Assembly: GCF_026151205.1 (NCBI RefSeq)
Contig: NC_087079.1
Coordinates: 13,888,445-13,952,444 of the forward strand
From: Bolinopsis microptera
Lineage: Eukaryota; Ctenophora; Tentaculata; Lobata; Bolinopsidae
Length of the DNA: 64,000 nucleotides
Direction of reading: 5' to 3'
This document shows positions 35,995 to 48,200 of the stretch, one piece after another. The notes under the pieces were generated by a model. That model ran no database searches. It was not told the origin of the DNA and was given only the letters and a program-made list of their open reading frames with translations. A program made the position numbers and the translations under genes. Every line of letters starts with the position of its first letter. Within the stretch, counting starts at the first letter, position 1.

Positions 35995-37163
35995 CTAGCC
36001 ACATTTAATCTAGTGCCACACTTTCGAACAGTAAATCTAACTCCGGCTTGCTCTAATGCAACTTTACTACACACTGACACGCTCGCACCACTGTCTATTT
36101 CCATTACAAATTTCTTATTATTAACCTCAATATTAATTAACGGTTTATCAGAAATCTTGTTAACATCAGCAGAAAGTTTAAAAAGGGCATTTACATCAGC
36201 AAAACTAGCGTCAAAATCAGTATTAAAATTAATGTTTAATATATCAAATTGATCACTGTTATCAATGCTGTACAACTCACCATCCTTATCCTCCAATACT
36301 ACAGAATTTAATGTCCTCTTGAACTGAGTAGTGTTTCGACTGTAGTGACCGTTGTTGTTGTTGTAGGACCGCTTGGGATGTGGTTTATTGAATCTGCGTG
36401 GCTCCGGGCAATTCGGTTTCATGTGTCCAAACTTGTTACAGTTATAACACCGAACTCTACACGTATCACCTCTGTGTCCTCTCTTTCCACATTTCTCGCA
36501 GTTAATGTCCTTACTTGCTGAATTATTGTTAGACTTGCTGTAGCGCACAGCGTTGATGCTCTGATTAAAGTTCGATCCTAAGGTTTGAGCCTCTCTTCTT
36601 GACCTCTCTACTGCAACTGTTCTCTCGTAAGCTCGTTCTAATGTGAGTTCGTCTATTTTCTCACTTAGCAGTGCTTCACGTGCTTCCACGCTTGAGATAC
36701 CGCACACAAACTGATCCCTTATTCTCTCATTCAGTTGGGCCTGCTCAAACATACACTTGATTGCCTGCTCTCTCAGTTTAGTGACAAACTGTCCTGTGTC
36801 CTCTCCACTTCTTTGCTTCAACATATAAAACATATGTCGCTCAGAAAGTATCGTAGGTTTCGGTGCCATGTGAGCTTTGAGAACTTCCTCGATGGATTTT
36901 AAGCTTTCTCCCAGGAGTTCTTTTGGTGCTAAAAGATTCTTAATCCTCGTGAACATTTCCGTATCCATCGAATTCATGAGATGTATCACCACCTTCTTTC
37001 TCATGGTCTCTGTAGCAGTTGTTTCTGCATCAGATGGTTCGCCTGGGTTCGCGAATGTTGGCATTGTCAGATCCTGCTCCATTAAATGGTATCTGAACTT
37101 CTCAAACCAGTTTGAGATGTCTGCATTCGAAGTTAGTAAGTCTTTATAAGTCCTCGTCGCCAT
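35979..37163 (-). CDS. gag: gypsy Gag with two zinc knuckles and protease active site
   Basis: 394 residues from the ATG at 37163, which directly abuts the 5' LTR. The N-terminal two thirds is a capsid-type region with no signature I can name. Two CCHC knuckles follow (CEKCGKRGHRGDTC and CYNCNKFGHMKPNC), then a linker and the aspartic protease active site MEIDSGASVSVCS. The frame stops at 35979, inside the protease domain, and the rest of the domain is in another frame. Gag packages the element RNA into cytoplasmic particles; that role is known for the family. Confidence 0.88.
   Translation of the reverse strand: MATRTYKDLLTSNADISNWFEKFRYHLMEQDLTMPTFANPGEPSDAETTATETMRKKVVIHLMNSMDTEMFTRIKNLLAPKELLGESLKSIEEVLKAHMAPKPTILSERHMFYMLKQRSGEDTGQFVTKLREQAIKCMFEQAQLNERIRDQFVCGISSVEAREALLSEKIDELTLERAYERTVAVERSRREAQTLGSNFNQSINAVRYSKSNNNSASKDINCEKCGKRGHRGDTCRVRCYNCNKFGHMKPNCPEPRRFNKPHPKRSYNNNNGHYSRNTTQFKRTLNSVVLEDKDGELYSIDNSDQFDILNINFNTDFDASFADVNALFKLSADVNKISDKPLINIEVNNKKFVMEIDSGASVSVCSKVALEQAGVRFTVRKCGTRLNVARTDRR
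37150..37162 (-). other. putative primer-binding site overlapping the gag start
   Basis: On the minus strand the LTR ends ...CCACA and the next bases are A then TGGCGACGAGGAC. A primer site starting TGG one base after the LTR is standard, since it pairs with the CCA end of a tRNA. Here it overlaps the gag ATG. The tRNA is not identified; an arginine tRNA is a guess by analogy with other TGGCGAC sites. Confidence 0.45.
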
Positions 37164-37312
37164 TGTGGTAATGTAGAGGAGAAGTAACAACTCGTTTTAA
37201 TCCATAGAAAGGCTATAAAAGGAATATGAATGAGTTAGTAAACAATGTCTAATAACCATATACATATTAATCAATTCAGAATATAATATCAAATATATCA
37301 ATAAATATAACA
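37164..37312 (-). repeat. 5' LTR of the gypsy element
   Basis: 149 bp with no difference by eye from the 3' LTR. Its outer edge meets the target duplication ATATG at 37313-37317, and its inner edge meets the gag ATG. Confidence 0.92.
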
Positions 37313-37317
37313 ATATG

Positions 37318-38932
37318 CATATTATGTATTGTGAGCCCGCCGCGTGGCAATTGCATTGTAACACAATTCAAATTTTACATTCCGAAAAATTGTTTACCAC
37401 AGCAAAAATAAAACATACAGGGTGGCAAAATTAACCTTAAACGAGTATAATAAAAATGTTTAACAATTTTTATTGTAAAACAATTTTTATTGTAAAACAT
37501 TTTTATTGTAAAACATGTACATATTGTGATATAATATAATATAAATCGCAATAATACATTTACATATATATAAGAAAAGAAAGACAAAATTTGTTTAAGA
37601 AAGACAAAATATATATTGTATATGTTAAGTTATATTATTACGTTGTTAATCTTAGTTTCAAGTTTGATTAAAATATAATCAATAGTGTATATAAATATTA
37701 ATTTTACTAACTTCGATAGTTTTTGTTATTTTAATTACAATTTTTAAAAACATCGTGATTCTCAAAATAAAATTAGCAAAAATAGCACTGTTTTAATTAT
37801 TTGTAAAGTTTTTTAGCGTTTGCCGGCCATGTATTTATAACAGACAATGGGTAAATATTGTCATTGTTTGGGCTATGAGGATCAAAAATGTTCTGCCACA
37901 TCTTCAATCGAACAAAAAAGCCTGAGGTCCCCATGTACAGCTCTTCCTTCAGAGAGCTGCCGAATCGATTTAAGACTGAAAAATACTTACTGTCAACCGC
38001 TGCAGCTTATGTTATGGGAAGGTTGCAGGTTTAAGCCCTATCATGTGTCCAAAATTCCTGGGGGAGTTGAACCAGTCGAATAATCAGGAAACTCGAGGGT
38101 ATAATGAGGAGGGGCCCTGCCAAAAGATCTTGTAGTTCACATACATTGAAGTGTACTGTAATTCATAAGCTATTAATGGATGAAAATCAGAATACCTCTC
38201 CTGATATGAAGTGTGAAGACTATTGTTATGTCTGTGAGAGTCTTCTGTGAAGGGGACCAGTATGAGCAAGTCGTTGTCAAAGCAAATCAGGGAGAGTCAG
38301 CAGAAATGAAGGATTTTTTGTTTATATAATTGATTTGTATACAGCACACCGGTGGTCATGGTGCTGAGTAATGGCGTTCAAAGATAATATAACTTAATAT
38401 GTTAAATGTTAATTAATTTTAACTGCTGGAGGTTTTAATTAAGCAATAATTAGCGTTCCAGTGCAATTTTTCAGGTTTTGTGTAAACTGTATGTGCAATG
38501 AGATTGGTTTGATCATGATAATCACTTTGCTGGGAACTTATTAATTCAAAGTACCAAACATCAGATCTCCTTTTCTAACCGTGATTTAGTACATACTGAA
38601 CAAATTTTCAATTTTCGCTGGATAATTGGTGTTACAACTACAATGAACCAATGTAATTTGCATTTTACTCTAACAAGTATGATTACATAACAGAAATGAT
38701 TTTTGATTATAATATTGTGGCTCAATGTTATTGCCTGGTAAGTCCTCTAATCATGTGGGTGTATTGATGTCCCCTGATTGTTATCATTGGTCACATGACA
38801 AGACATTTCCAGGTCATCTCAGTCCTTATTTTGTAACATTGTATCCTGTATAACATTGATGATTATAATTGAAAGTTTTCAATTAAAAATGTCGTAGATA
38901 TGGACATGTAGATGTAAATCACCCTCTCTAAA
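37318..38932. other. gene-free stretch upstream of the FBXL13-like gene
   Basis: AT-rich; a run of ATTGTAAAACA(A/T)TTTTT units lies at about 37465-37515. The right end should hold the promoter and 5' untranslated region of the gene starting at 38933. No specific element seen. Confidence 0.5.
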
Positions 38933-41916
38933 ATGGCGACATTCAATGACATTCAACCTCAACTGAAGGCTTATTTGCTAAAGCACAGACTCCCGGACCT
39001 GTTTGAGGTTTCATTCATGCATAATCTTGTTAGCTAATAATTCAATGAATGAATTTTTGTTTAACTGAACTCAAGATTTTTGTGATGTTTGAGATATTTC
39101 ATAATTGTTACTTGGTAGTTTGACTTCTTAGATCTGAATATTTAAACCTTTCAGTGTATATTCACAGCCCTAGCTGCCAGCAAACCAACAGATCCAAATA
39201 AGTTCATACTTGACAAGCTCAAAGAATATCAGGAGGGAAAGCATTTTGATCTGTCATGGGACTCATTCGTCTCTCGCAAGGATCTACCTCCTAAACGAGT
39301 TTTCAAACGAACTTTTATAGAAAACTTTTTCACCTTGGAAGATCTTGCTGAACTGGTAAGAATGAAATAATTCAAACTTTAGAATTACAGAAGCTTTTAT
39401 AGTTAAGTGGATTGAATGGACTATTGAATAACACATTATGCTTGCCATCATTGTTTTTCTAACATTTAGCAACTAACAATTTAGGAGACCTATTTAAGTA
39501 CAGAAGATTATAACAATCTGGTGAGCTAGTTATGTGCTTGCATACAGGATATATGATATAACAACTGATTGGGACCTTTTTGTTATCGGCATTGGGAAAA
39601 AAGAGGAGTTTTGGAATGTAAAAACTCCATTAAGAATGATTCATTAAGCCCTTTATAAAATTGGTTTGAAAAAGATGCATTAATTTTATACTATGCTTTA
39701 ATTTCGCATGTTAAATTCATCAAAAACAGCATGTTGATTAAAAGATAAGTTTAAAATTGTTAAAAATACGACGCACTGATGTGAATACTTTAGCAAGGCG
39801 TATCCCATTATAGATACCTTGGTAAGCATGCTTTTTAATTAGTATAAATTACTCACGAGTTTCTCAAAGAGAGTGTTCAACAGACAAGCAGGAGCATTGA
39901 AACAATTGAAACAATCGTTATCGGTGGGGAGACGACGATTGGTTTCGTTTTATAAATATCATAAATCGATTTGTTGACCACCGATTTCGATCGTTCCGAT
40001 TGCTATTTACTTATTTAGACTATAAAATCATGATTTTCAAGAAACAGTGCAGCAGGGAGGTGATGCATTGATTTGGTTTTGATGAAGTAGTTTCTACTTT
40101 CTGTCACTCTTATTTTAACATTAACCTTTACGTGCCAGAAATTGTTTACCTCGTCTTGTCTTACTATATCAGCTATACCTATTTAAATCCCACCAAACAA
40201 CGTATCAATAACTCAGGAATAACTTTTCAGAGGTACTATTTTTATTTTCAACCAAGTGAAGAACAGAAACGACTGGCAGCTCAAGCATACAATGACTCTT
40301 TAATAAAGAAACATTTCAAGTATGGCATTATATCAAGTTTAGTTTAGTGATGTTATGTAGTTTATATATAGATTCGAATAGATGATATTTGCGGCTAACT
40401 TGCATTTTGCATTTTATCAAGTATACATTTTCAATGAGAAATTGTTTTCAGAGCATGGCTGGGATTCTACAACAGAAAGAAGGAGAAATGCCGCAAGGCA
40501 GAGGAGGAATGGCAGAGGTCAGTGCAGTTTCACAAACATAAACTAACGGTCCGGACTTTTCAAGAGTGGTATGCCTGGAAATGTGAACGGTATAGGAGTC
40601 AGCAAGGTGAGACTGCGGTATCTATCTGATATACCGTCACTTTATGTTGTTGAAATTTCACTGAAAATATATTTGATTTATATCAAAGTTAGCTTTGAAT
40701 TAAGTCTCATCGATTGATTCACTGTGGAATGTTAATGTACTAACTAGTGACAATATGATCACAAATCCTGGCACACTACGATTGAGAAATCTCAAAGTGA
40801 TCAGTGATTACTGTTAACAACAAGTCTGATTTCAGAGGCGGCCCCCAGTAAGTAAACCTTTTTGGTGAGAATACGTGTCGTAATGCTGGCTGCTGTCTTA
40901 TTATTATAATTAGTAATCCATTAAACTATTAGCAATCCATTAAAAAGCATTTACACTCACTATTTTTGTAATTATCACCGTCTTTCTACCATGCTAATCA
41001 GCACTTTCTTTATACGTTGTATCTTATTTGTTACTTGCTCTTCGTGAAGCAACATGTTCAATGTACGTAATTGTGATTACGTTTTTCGTTATTTGATTGA
41101 GGAATAAGGCGATCGCCCACTCCTTCATTTCGCATATAGCTTCTTCGTTCGTATATATTGGAAAGTGACATTGAATCTGCTTCTCTTATTTGTTATACTT
41201 GCACTGTTATAGAGAAAGGCACTTTCGTTGAATCCCTTAGTTCAAAGTTTCGAAAATACTTGAAAAACAGCCAAAGTATGCAGAGAAAGGACAAAAATCA
41301 CACATTTTATTTTCTGAACTTTTGCTGCTTAAAACTTATGAACTGCACTCACGTGTCACATTCAATATGGATCAACTCCCCACTTGTATTGATAAAATAT
41401 ACAAACAATACGAGCTCCTTCCAACAAGCCCGCTCCTTTGTTATGCGAATTTTGTTGACTGTTTCAAAATGTTGGCTTACAATTACATCGAATAAAGTTA
41501 GCGAGTTCCCACTATAATACCCTCCCTAGCAACCAAACAATGAAATGTTAATGATCAATGTATCATCCACCTCCCCCACATTTTATATAATAAGAGCAAG
41601 TTCTTGCTATTGATTTAAATGTCCCGGTACATGAAGCCGATACTCTGATTTAGTGTACAAATTTGATTCGATCGAGTGTTACATCAAAATCCAATTCTAG
41701 AGACCAAACTTAATATTTTACTGAAATTAGAATTCAACTCGATTAATTTGGCGCTCAGGATATCACTGATACTTCACATAATAATGCCGTGTCCTAATTT
41801 CAGTTCTGGCTGACAAGATGAGACGGATTTGTTTACAGAACGCGATTTACACGACTTTCCGAGCTTGGCAACAAGTAACCAAACATGCCTCCGATACAAA
41901 TAAATGGTTCAAAAAG
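38933..41916 (+). CDS. FBXL13: FBXL13/DRC6-like protein, N-terminal exons
   Basis: Five exons with consistent phases: 38933-39007 (ATG), 39155-39355, 40231-40319, 40452-40606, 41804-41916. The first two encode a Dpy-30/RIIa-like docking helix pair (KAYLLKHRLPDLFE, then FTALAASKPTDPNKFILDKL). The last three encode tryptophan-spaced helical repeats (AWLGFYNRKKEKCRKAEEEW, FQEWYAWKCERY, VLADKMRRICLQNAIYTTFR). From memory the last string matches the N-terminal repeats of human FBXL13 (VLAEKMNR...). FBXL13 is DRC6, a subunit of the nexin-dynein regulatory complex of motile cilia. The last exon ends in phase 0, compatible with the F-box exon at 57159. The first donor (GAG/GTTTCA) is weak. A possible alternative terminal exon at 41995-42054 adds 19 residues and a stop; if real it would make a 230-residue short form. 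Confidence 0.7.
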
Positions 41917-42265
41917 GTAAGTTGAAATTAAGTAGTATGCTGCAGACTGCTAAATTCGTTCTTTATTTCTTAACCTGTTCTTTATTTATTTTAGCATTTT
42001 TATGGCTTGTTATTCGGGTTCAATCAAACGTTGTGGTTCAAGAGTAAAAACTAAATACTATTATTAACATCATTTAAATGAATAAGTAATATCAGGTCTC
42101 AAAACTTAAAAGTACATAATATCTAGCCTTTAATGAGGTCAAATTCCTAAAAACTTAAAAAGAAAAGAAAAAACAGAAAAAACAAACATTTTTTATATGC
42201 ATAAAAAACTGCACGATTTACACCGAATATATGTGTAACGTAAAATGTTCCATTGGTTTAATTAA

Positions 42266-45200
42266 TCATCTAGAATTATCTGTAAAATCACGTTCCCAGT
42301 ATTTGGTTTTTAGCCCGGGTCCGTCTATGTCTTGAAATTCTTCAAAGTAGTATTGAGGCATTTTCCAGGAAGCTCGTACAAATGAAAAGTAGTATGTCCC
42401 CATCTGAAATGATTACAATTTGTAAGTTTTATTAATTATTCATCTAGCGCTGATTGAGCTGATTGTGAGCAATCACATTGTAATGTTTCCTCTGCATGTC
42501 TGGTGTTTTTTTGCGATTTATACTTCAACTTTAACTTCATCTTACAGTAAGGCCCCGTAAAATATACGCAAAACGAACTTTTCCCACAAAAACACGATCA
42601 TGATGAAATAGCTGTCAATCATATAATGGGAAAGAAAATTCCAATTTCTCAGAAATCAAGAGACAAGAATGCAAAAAGATTGTTCTTCAAGCTCAACTTA
42701 CATTTTCTTCGTGACTACAATCGGAAAAGGACACAATTCTGTCCTTTGCAGCTGCTGCACACTCTGTCTTGTCCGTTACACCAAGCTTCATTGTTATCAT
42801 GAACCTTTCTCCTGCCACCACCTAGAAAACCTTCTGTCAGAATGTCTCTACTATAATTATCAGAGGGGTGTTCAATACAGTAATATTATATTATGATCGA
42901 ATTTATTGTGTTAGTTTATATTATTATAAAACAAAGCTTTAGAACGTTGACGCAATCTTGAAACTTGAGTGTAGACTGTAGAGTGCAAGTGTAGAGGTAT
43001 AACAGGTAACATAGTTCATATTTTTCTATGCCTCAATATTACAATCCTCTACAATGGATAATCCACGTAGACCCCATTGGGTGTGTTTTAATAATAATAT
43101 CGCCCTCTCCTCCTCTCTACCTCTCGCTACCTCGACCAACTTATCATTGCATTGTGTTTGCTACCTCTACCAACTTGTCATTGTGTTTGGGATACAACTT
43201 CTGTTACGCGCACGTGTGCTCAATTGCTTAAAACTTATCAATTTATATATAGTTTTTACGGTTACCGGATAAATGCACCCAATTTGGATTTTTCATGGTC
43301 GTCATCTTGCGGCATTAGGTCTAACATTTATTTTGATTGGCTCAGTTTAATGATCAAGACGATGTTTTAATCGTAGAAAATTTCTACAATTGTACAAAAT
43401 CACCTTTAAAATCATCTTTTAACGAAAGGTAGCTCTAGTATTGCTTTTTAATTTAATTACGATCCAGTTTTGAATCCGATTCAATAACTTATTCAGGCTT
43501 CATTGCAGCATTTTTTGCAAAACGTGCGCCAGATTTTAGATCTAATCTTCTTCAAACTTTGGTTGATCCACATGATTGTCCAGTTTAATAAGACAATAAA
43601 GAACGTTCACGGTCCAAGTCTCATAGACAATAATACGTCGCTTCCCGAAGATTTACACACATAGCATCTCTGATACACGTATCAATCAATAACTACAATA
43701 TCTAGTCATGAATAAAGTGACACAATTTGAATCTGTTGGAGATTAAGATCATTACTGAGTTGGTCGTTAGCTGATTAGCAGTAAAGTTTCTCTCTCTTTT
43801 GTTTTGTATTTAATATCAATAATCAATTATATCATATCGATAATCGATCTTATAAAAGATATACCAACTTTTTGAATGGACAAAAACTTTTACGTGCAGA
43901 ATTCTGTCAAAAGGTTCGCAAATTTCGAAAAAACGACCGAAATTGCGGATAACTCCGAATCGTCTGGCAGCCAAAACCACATACCGGTCGGTTCCTAGTC
44001 TAGAATACAGATTTGATAGTATGTATGCTGTTTTGTGAATTCATTGAACATAAGACTTCCAAATAAGTGCAAAATTATCGCAACTGGCACGTTTATCTCT
44101 ATTCAGAGAATTATTTCTGTATGTACACTGTACGACCGCCCACGTGCAAATTAGATGAAAAATAGGAATTTAGGTAACAACCAAAAGGTTCCATAGCAAC
44201 GGTGTTTTAATGCACACATGCACGTGCAAAGATTGTTTTAACGTCATTTTGATCGGTTTTGTGGTAATTACGTTGTGTTTAAAGTGTTTTATATTTAAAT
44301 CGGCTGTATCTTCGGTTGAGATGGATATTTTTTGACGCGATTTAAACTTTCTAACAAAAAATACTATTAGCTTCCTCCCTGTGACCACGGGTTTTCTAGT
44401 CTTACTTAAATAATTCAGAGAATTCCCTTTGTACAATGTACAAAGTTTGTACGACCGCCCACGTGCAAATTAGGTAAAAAGCAAAAGGTTGCAAAGTAAC
44501 CATGGTAACGAGGGTTATTACACGCACGTGCACGTGCAAAGAAATATGCTTGATTTTTCCAACTAACTATAAATTCTGTATTGAACAATGGGCTCATGGA
44601 ATAAATGTAGCTAACTTGGAAGTTTCAACTTAGTCAAGACCTTTTACTAAACATTTTAAAACATTACTGAAAACACTGTATTGTATATATTACGGGTATC
44701 ACATTCTTCCATTAAATTCTTCACACTCTAAACTCAAGACTCCAGTCTAAACTCAAGACTCCATCACATTCTTATTGAGTGTCGTTCAGGCAGATAATAC
44801 CTCACTTCTCCGTTCGACCTGCGCAAATGACTTGCTTGATTTTGCCAACACGGGATTCTGGTGCATTCGTGCATTGTTATTTCAAGTCTCATGATCTGAT
44901 GTTTCTTTCATTCAAATTTCCGATTGATTATGAATAGATTCAGTTAGAATCTGACTTAACTGAGTCTATTCAGAAACAATCAGAAATTTGAATGAAGGAA
45001 ACATCAACATAGAATTGTTTATTTCTATTTATTTGCCAACATGGGGCCGGACCAAGATTCCACTCGTTCGTCTGGTTGGATTTATTCGATTTCATCATCA
45101 TGGAGTCCGTGATGATGAAATCATATCCATGGACTATCGTTTTGAAAACACATTCTTGATACTACAGGCTACAGTTTATTTAAGAAGCTTTTATATAACG

Positions 45201-48200
45201 TCATGACGTGTCAGTCGTGTAATTATATGATCTTTTGTATTGATTCCCCGACTACCAAGTTACCTCTGGCTACAAAAGCTTAACTTTTCGTAGAAAACTC
45301 AACCCCTACAGCTTAAGACGACCATGGAATCTGACCTTTCTGGCTCCCTAACAAACTCAACGGACACAGCATTCCTAATTTTTGGTGGAGTCCTTGTTCT
45401 CAGCATGCAGCTGGGATTATCCCTTCTTGACCTGCTTGATTTTTCCAACTAACTATAAATTCTCTATGGAGCAATGGGCTCATGGAATAAACATAGCTAA
45501 CATGGAAGTTTCAATAACGTTTGTGATAATATAAAGTGTGGTATGTGGAAGATATTTATATAGCTGTACTCTACAATCTAGATTCTAGATCTATAAAACG
45601 GAGTACGAGTTACTACGTTAGTCTTTTATCTCTCCGCTAAATCTACAATTCTGCTAACTAACAATTGACTTATGAGTATGAGGACAATTAAATGTTCATA
45701 GATGTTCATTAATAATTATCAGTTGGGGAAATCGAGATTTCAAAAAGTTTATTTTCATGAATTTTGTTTTTGATAATCACTGACGTTCACTAACGTTCAA
45801 TAACGTTTACTACAAAATGACTGGAACGTGCGTTCAAAATCCACCGTTCACTACAACTTAGGTAATATTATATGATCGAATTTATTGTGTTAGTTTATAA
45901 AACAAAGCTTTAGAACGTTAACGTAATCTTAAAACTTGAGTGTAGAGGTATTAGGGTCTGCCCACACTACACCTCTATTCCCCGAATGTCTGCCCACACT
46001 ACGCCATGTTTTGACGGGCCACATGGCATGGGTCAAAAAAACTGGATTCACACAACGAGGCGCGTAGTTTGGGCAGAGTTCCCGCCAGTTGTGTGATCCG
46101 TTTTTTTTGACCCACGCCATGTGGCCCGTCAAAACATGGCGAAGTGTGGGCAGATATTCGGGGAATAGAGGCGTAGTGTGGGCAGGCCCTAGCCCCTAAC
46201 AGGTAACATAGTTCAAATTTTTCTATGCCTCAATATTACTATCCTCTAAAAATTGCTAATCCGTAGACCTCATTGGGTGTGTTTTAATAATAATATCGCC
46301 CTCTCCTCCTCTCTACCTCTCGCTACCTCGACCAACTTATCATTCTGTTTGCTACCTCTACCAACTTGTCATTGTGTTTGGGATACAACTTCTGTTACGC
46401 GCACGTGTGCTTAATTGCTTAAAACTTATCAATTTATATAGTTTTTACGGTTACCGGATAAATGCACCCAATTTGGATTTTTCATGGTCGTCATCTTGCG
46501 GCATTAGGTCTAACATTTATTTTGATTGGCTCAGTTTAATGATCAAGACGATGTTTTAATCGTAGAAAATTTCTACAATTGTACAAAATCACCTTTAAAA
46601 TCATCTTTTAACGAAAGGTAGCTCTAGTATTGCTTTCAAATTTAATTACGATCCAGTTTTGAATCCGATTCAACAACTTATTCAGGCTTCATTGCAGCAT
46701 TTTTTGCAAAACGTGCGCCAGATTTTAGATCTAATCTTCTTCAAACTTTGGTTGATCCACATGATTGTCCAGTTTAATAAGACAATAAAGAACGTTCACG
46801 GTCCAAGCCTCATAGACAATAATACGTCGCTTCCCGAAGATTTACACACTCTGAATTCTGATACACGTATTAATCAATAACTACAATATCTAGTCATGAC
46901 TAAAGTGACACAATTTGAATCTGTTGGAGATTAAGATCATCATTACTGAGAACTTGGTCGTTAGCTGATTAGCAGTAACGTTTCTCCCTCTCTTGTTTTG
47001 TATTTAATATCAATAATCAATTATATCATATCGATAATCGATCTTATAAAAGATATACCAACTTTTTGAATGGACAAAAACTTTTACGTGCAGAATTCTG
47101 TCAAAAGGTTCGCAAATTTCGGAAAAACGACCGAAAGTGCGGATAACTCCGAATCGTCTGGCAGCCAAAACCACATACCGGTCGGTTCCTAGTCTAGAAT
47201 ACAGATTTGATAGTATGTATGCTGTTTTGTGAATTCATTGAACATAAGACTTCCAAATAAGTGCAAAATTATCGCAACTGGCACATTTATTATATATAAT
47301 ATGCTTCTTTTCTGAGTTATTGGCCAAACAAATTATATCTAAAAAAATTTACAGGTGCTCGTATTTCAGAAAATAAACTTTTGAATATGTGCAACCGTTT
47401 AAAAATGGCCATAATATATGCTATACACCATTTCAAGCATCTAATTATGTCAAATACTTATTTGGCGGGTTTTTATATATATATTATATGGTCATTGCGA
47501 TCATCCTGCACTTATGGGCCAAAAGTTTACAGGACCCTCCTAGATAATAGACCACATATCTGTTAATTTGCTTGATGATTACCTTGGCAGATACCTGGAA
47601 ATGGCAAAGTGCTGGTTGCTTAAAGTGTTAAAGTTTAGTAATCACCTTATTTCAATCGGTCCAGCTTCTGAATGAGTACGGAAGCCATACATTTCTATTC
47701 TTGCCCTAATGATCAATTCTATATTGAACAATAAGCACATGGAATAGACGTAGCTAACTTGGGAGTCGACCTTCTGCTACTTATTTAATACTCCTGAGGC
47801 ACGATAATATCTCGGACAAGAAAATTATCAAACTATATACTACACACTGTTTGTGATGTATATTACGCGTTTCACATTCTTTCATTGAGTGTCGTTCAGG
47901 CAAGAAGCAGATAATACCCTCGTACTCATTTCGAGCCGCGCAAATGACCTGCATGATTTTTCCAACTAACTATAAATTCTGTATTGAACAATGGGCTCAT
48001 GGAATAAACGTAGCTAACTTGGAAGTTTCAACTTAGTCAAGACCTTTTTACTAAACATTTTAAAACATTACTGAAAACACTGTATTATATATTTACAAGT
48101 ATCACATTCTTCCATTATTCTTCACACTCTAAACTGTTCCATCACATTCTTATTGAGTTTCGTTTAGTTCAGGCATAGCAGATAATACCTCACTTCTCCG

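Larger units (their letters stand above)
32357..37312 (-). mobile_element. Ty3/gypsy LTR retrotransposon, near-complete and recent
   Basis: A 4956-bp element read on the minus strand: 5' LTR, gag with zinc knuckles, protease, reverse transcriptase, RNase H, integrase, purine tract, 3' LTR. It is flanked by a perfect 5-bp target duplication ATATG (32352-32356 and 37313-37317). The two LTRs appear identical, so insertion was recent. Integrase after RNase H places it in Ty3/gypsy, probably a Mag-like lineage. Two one-base frame breaks interrupt the coding region (near 35990 and 34757). Confidence 0.92.

Noticed and set aside
45929-46132. 67-residue frame on the minus strand
   Set aside because: It is a by-product of the palindromic MITE.
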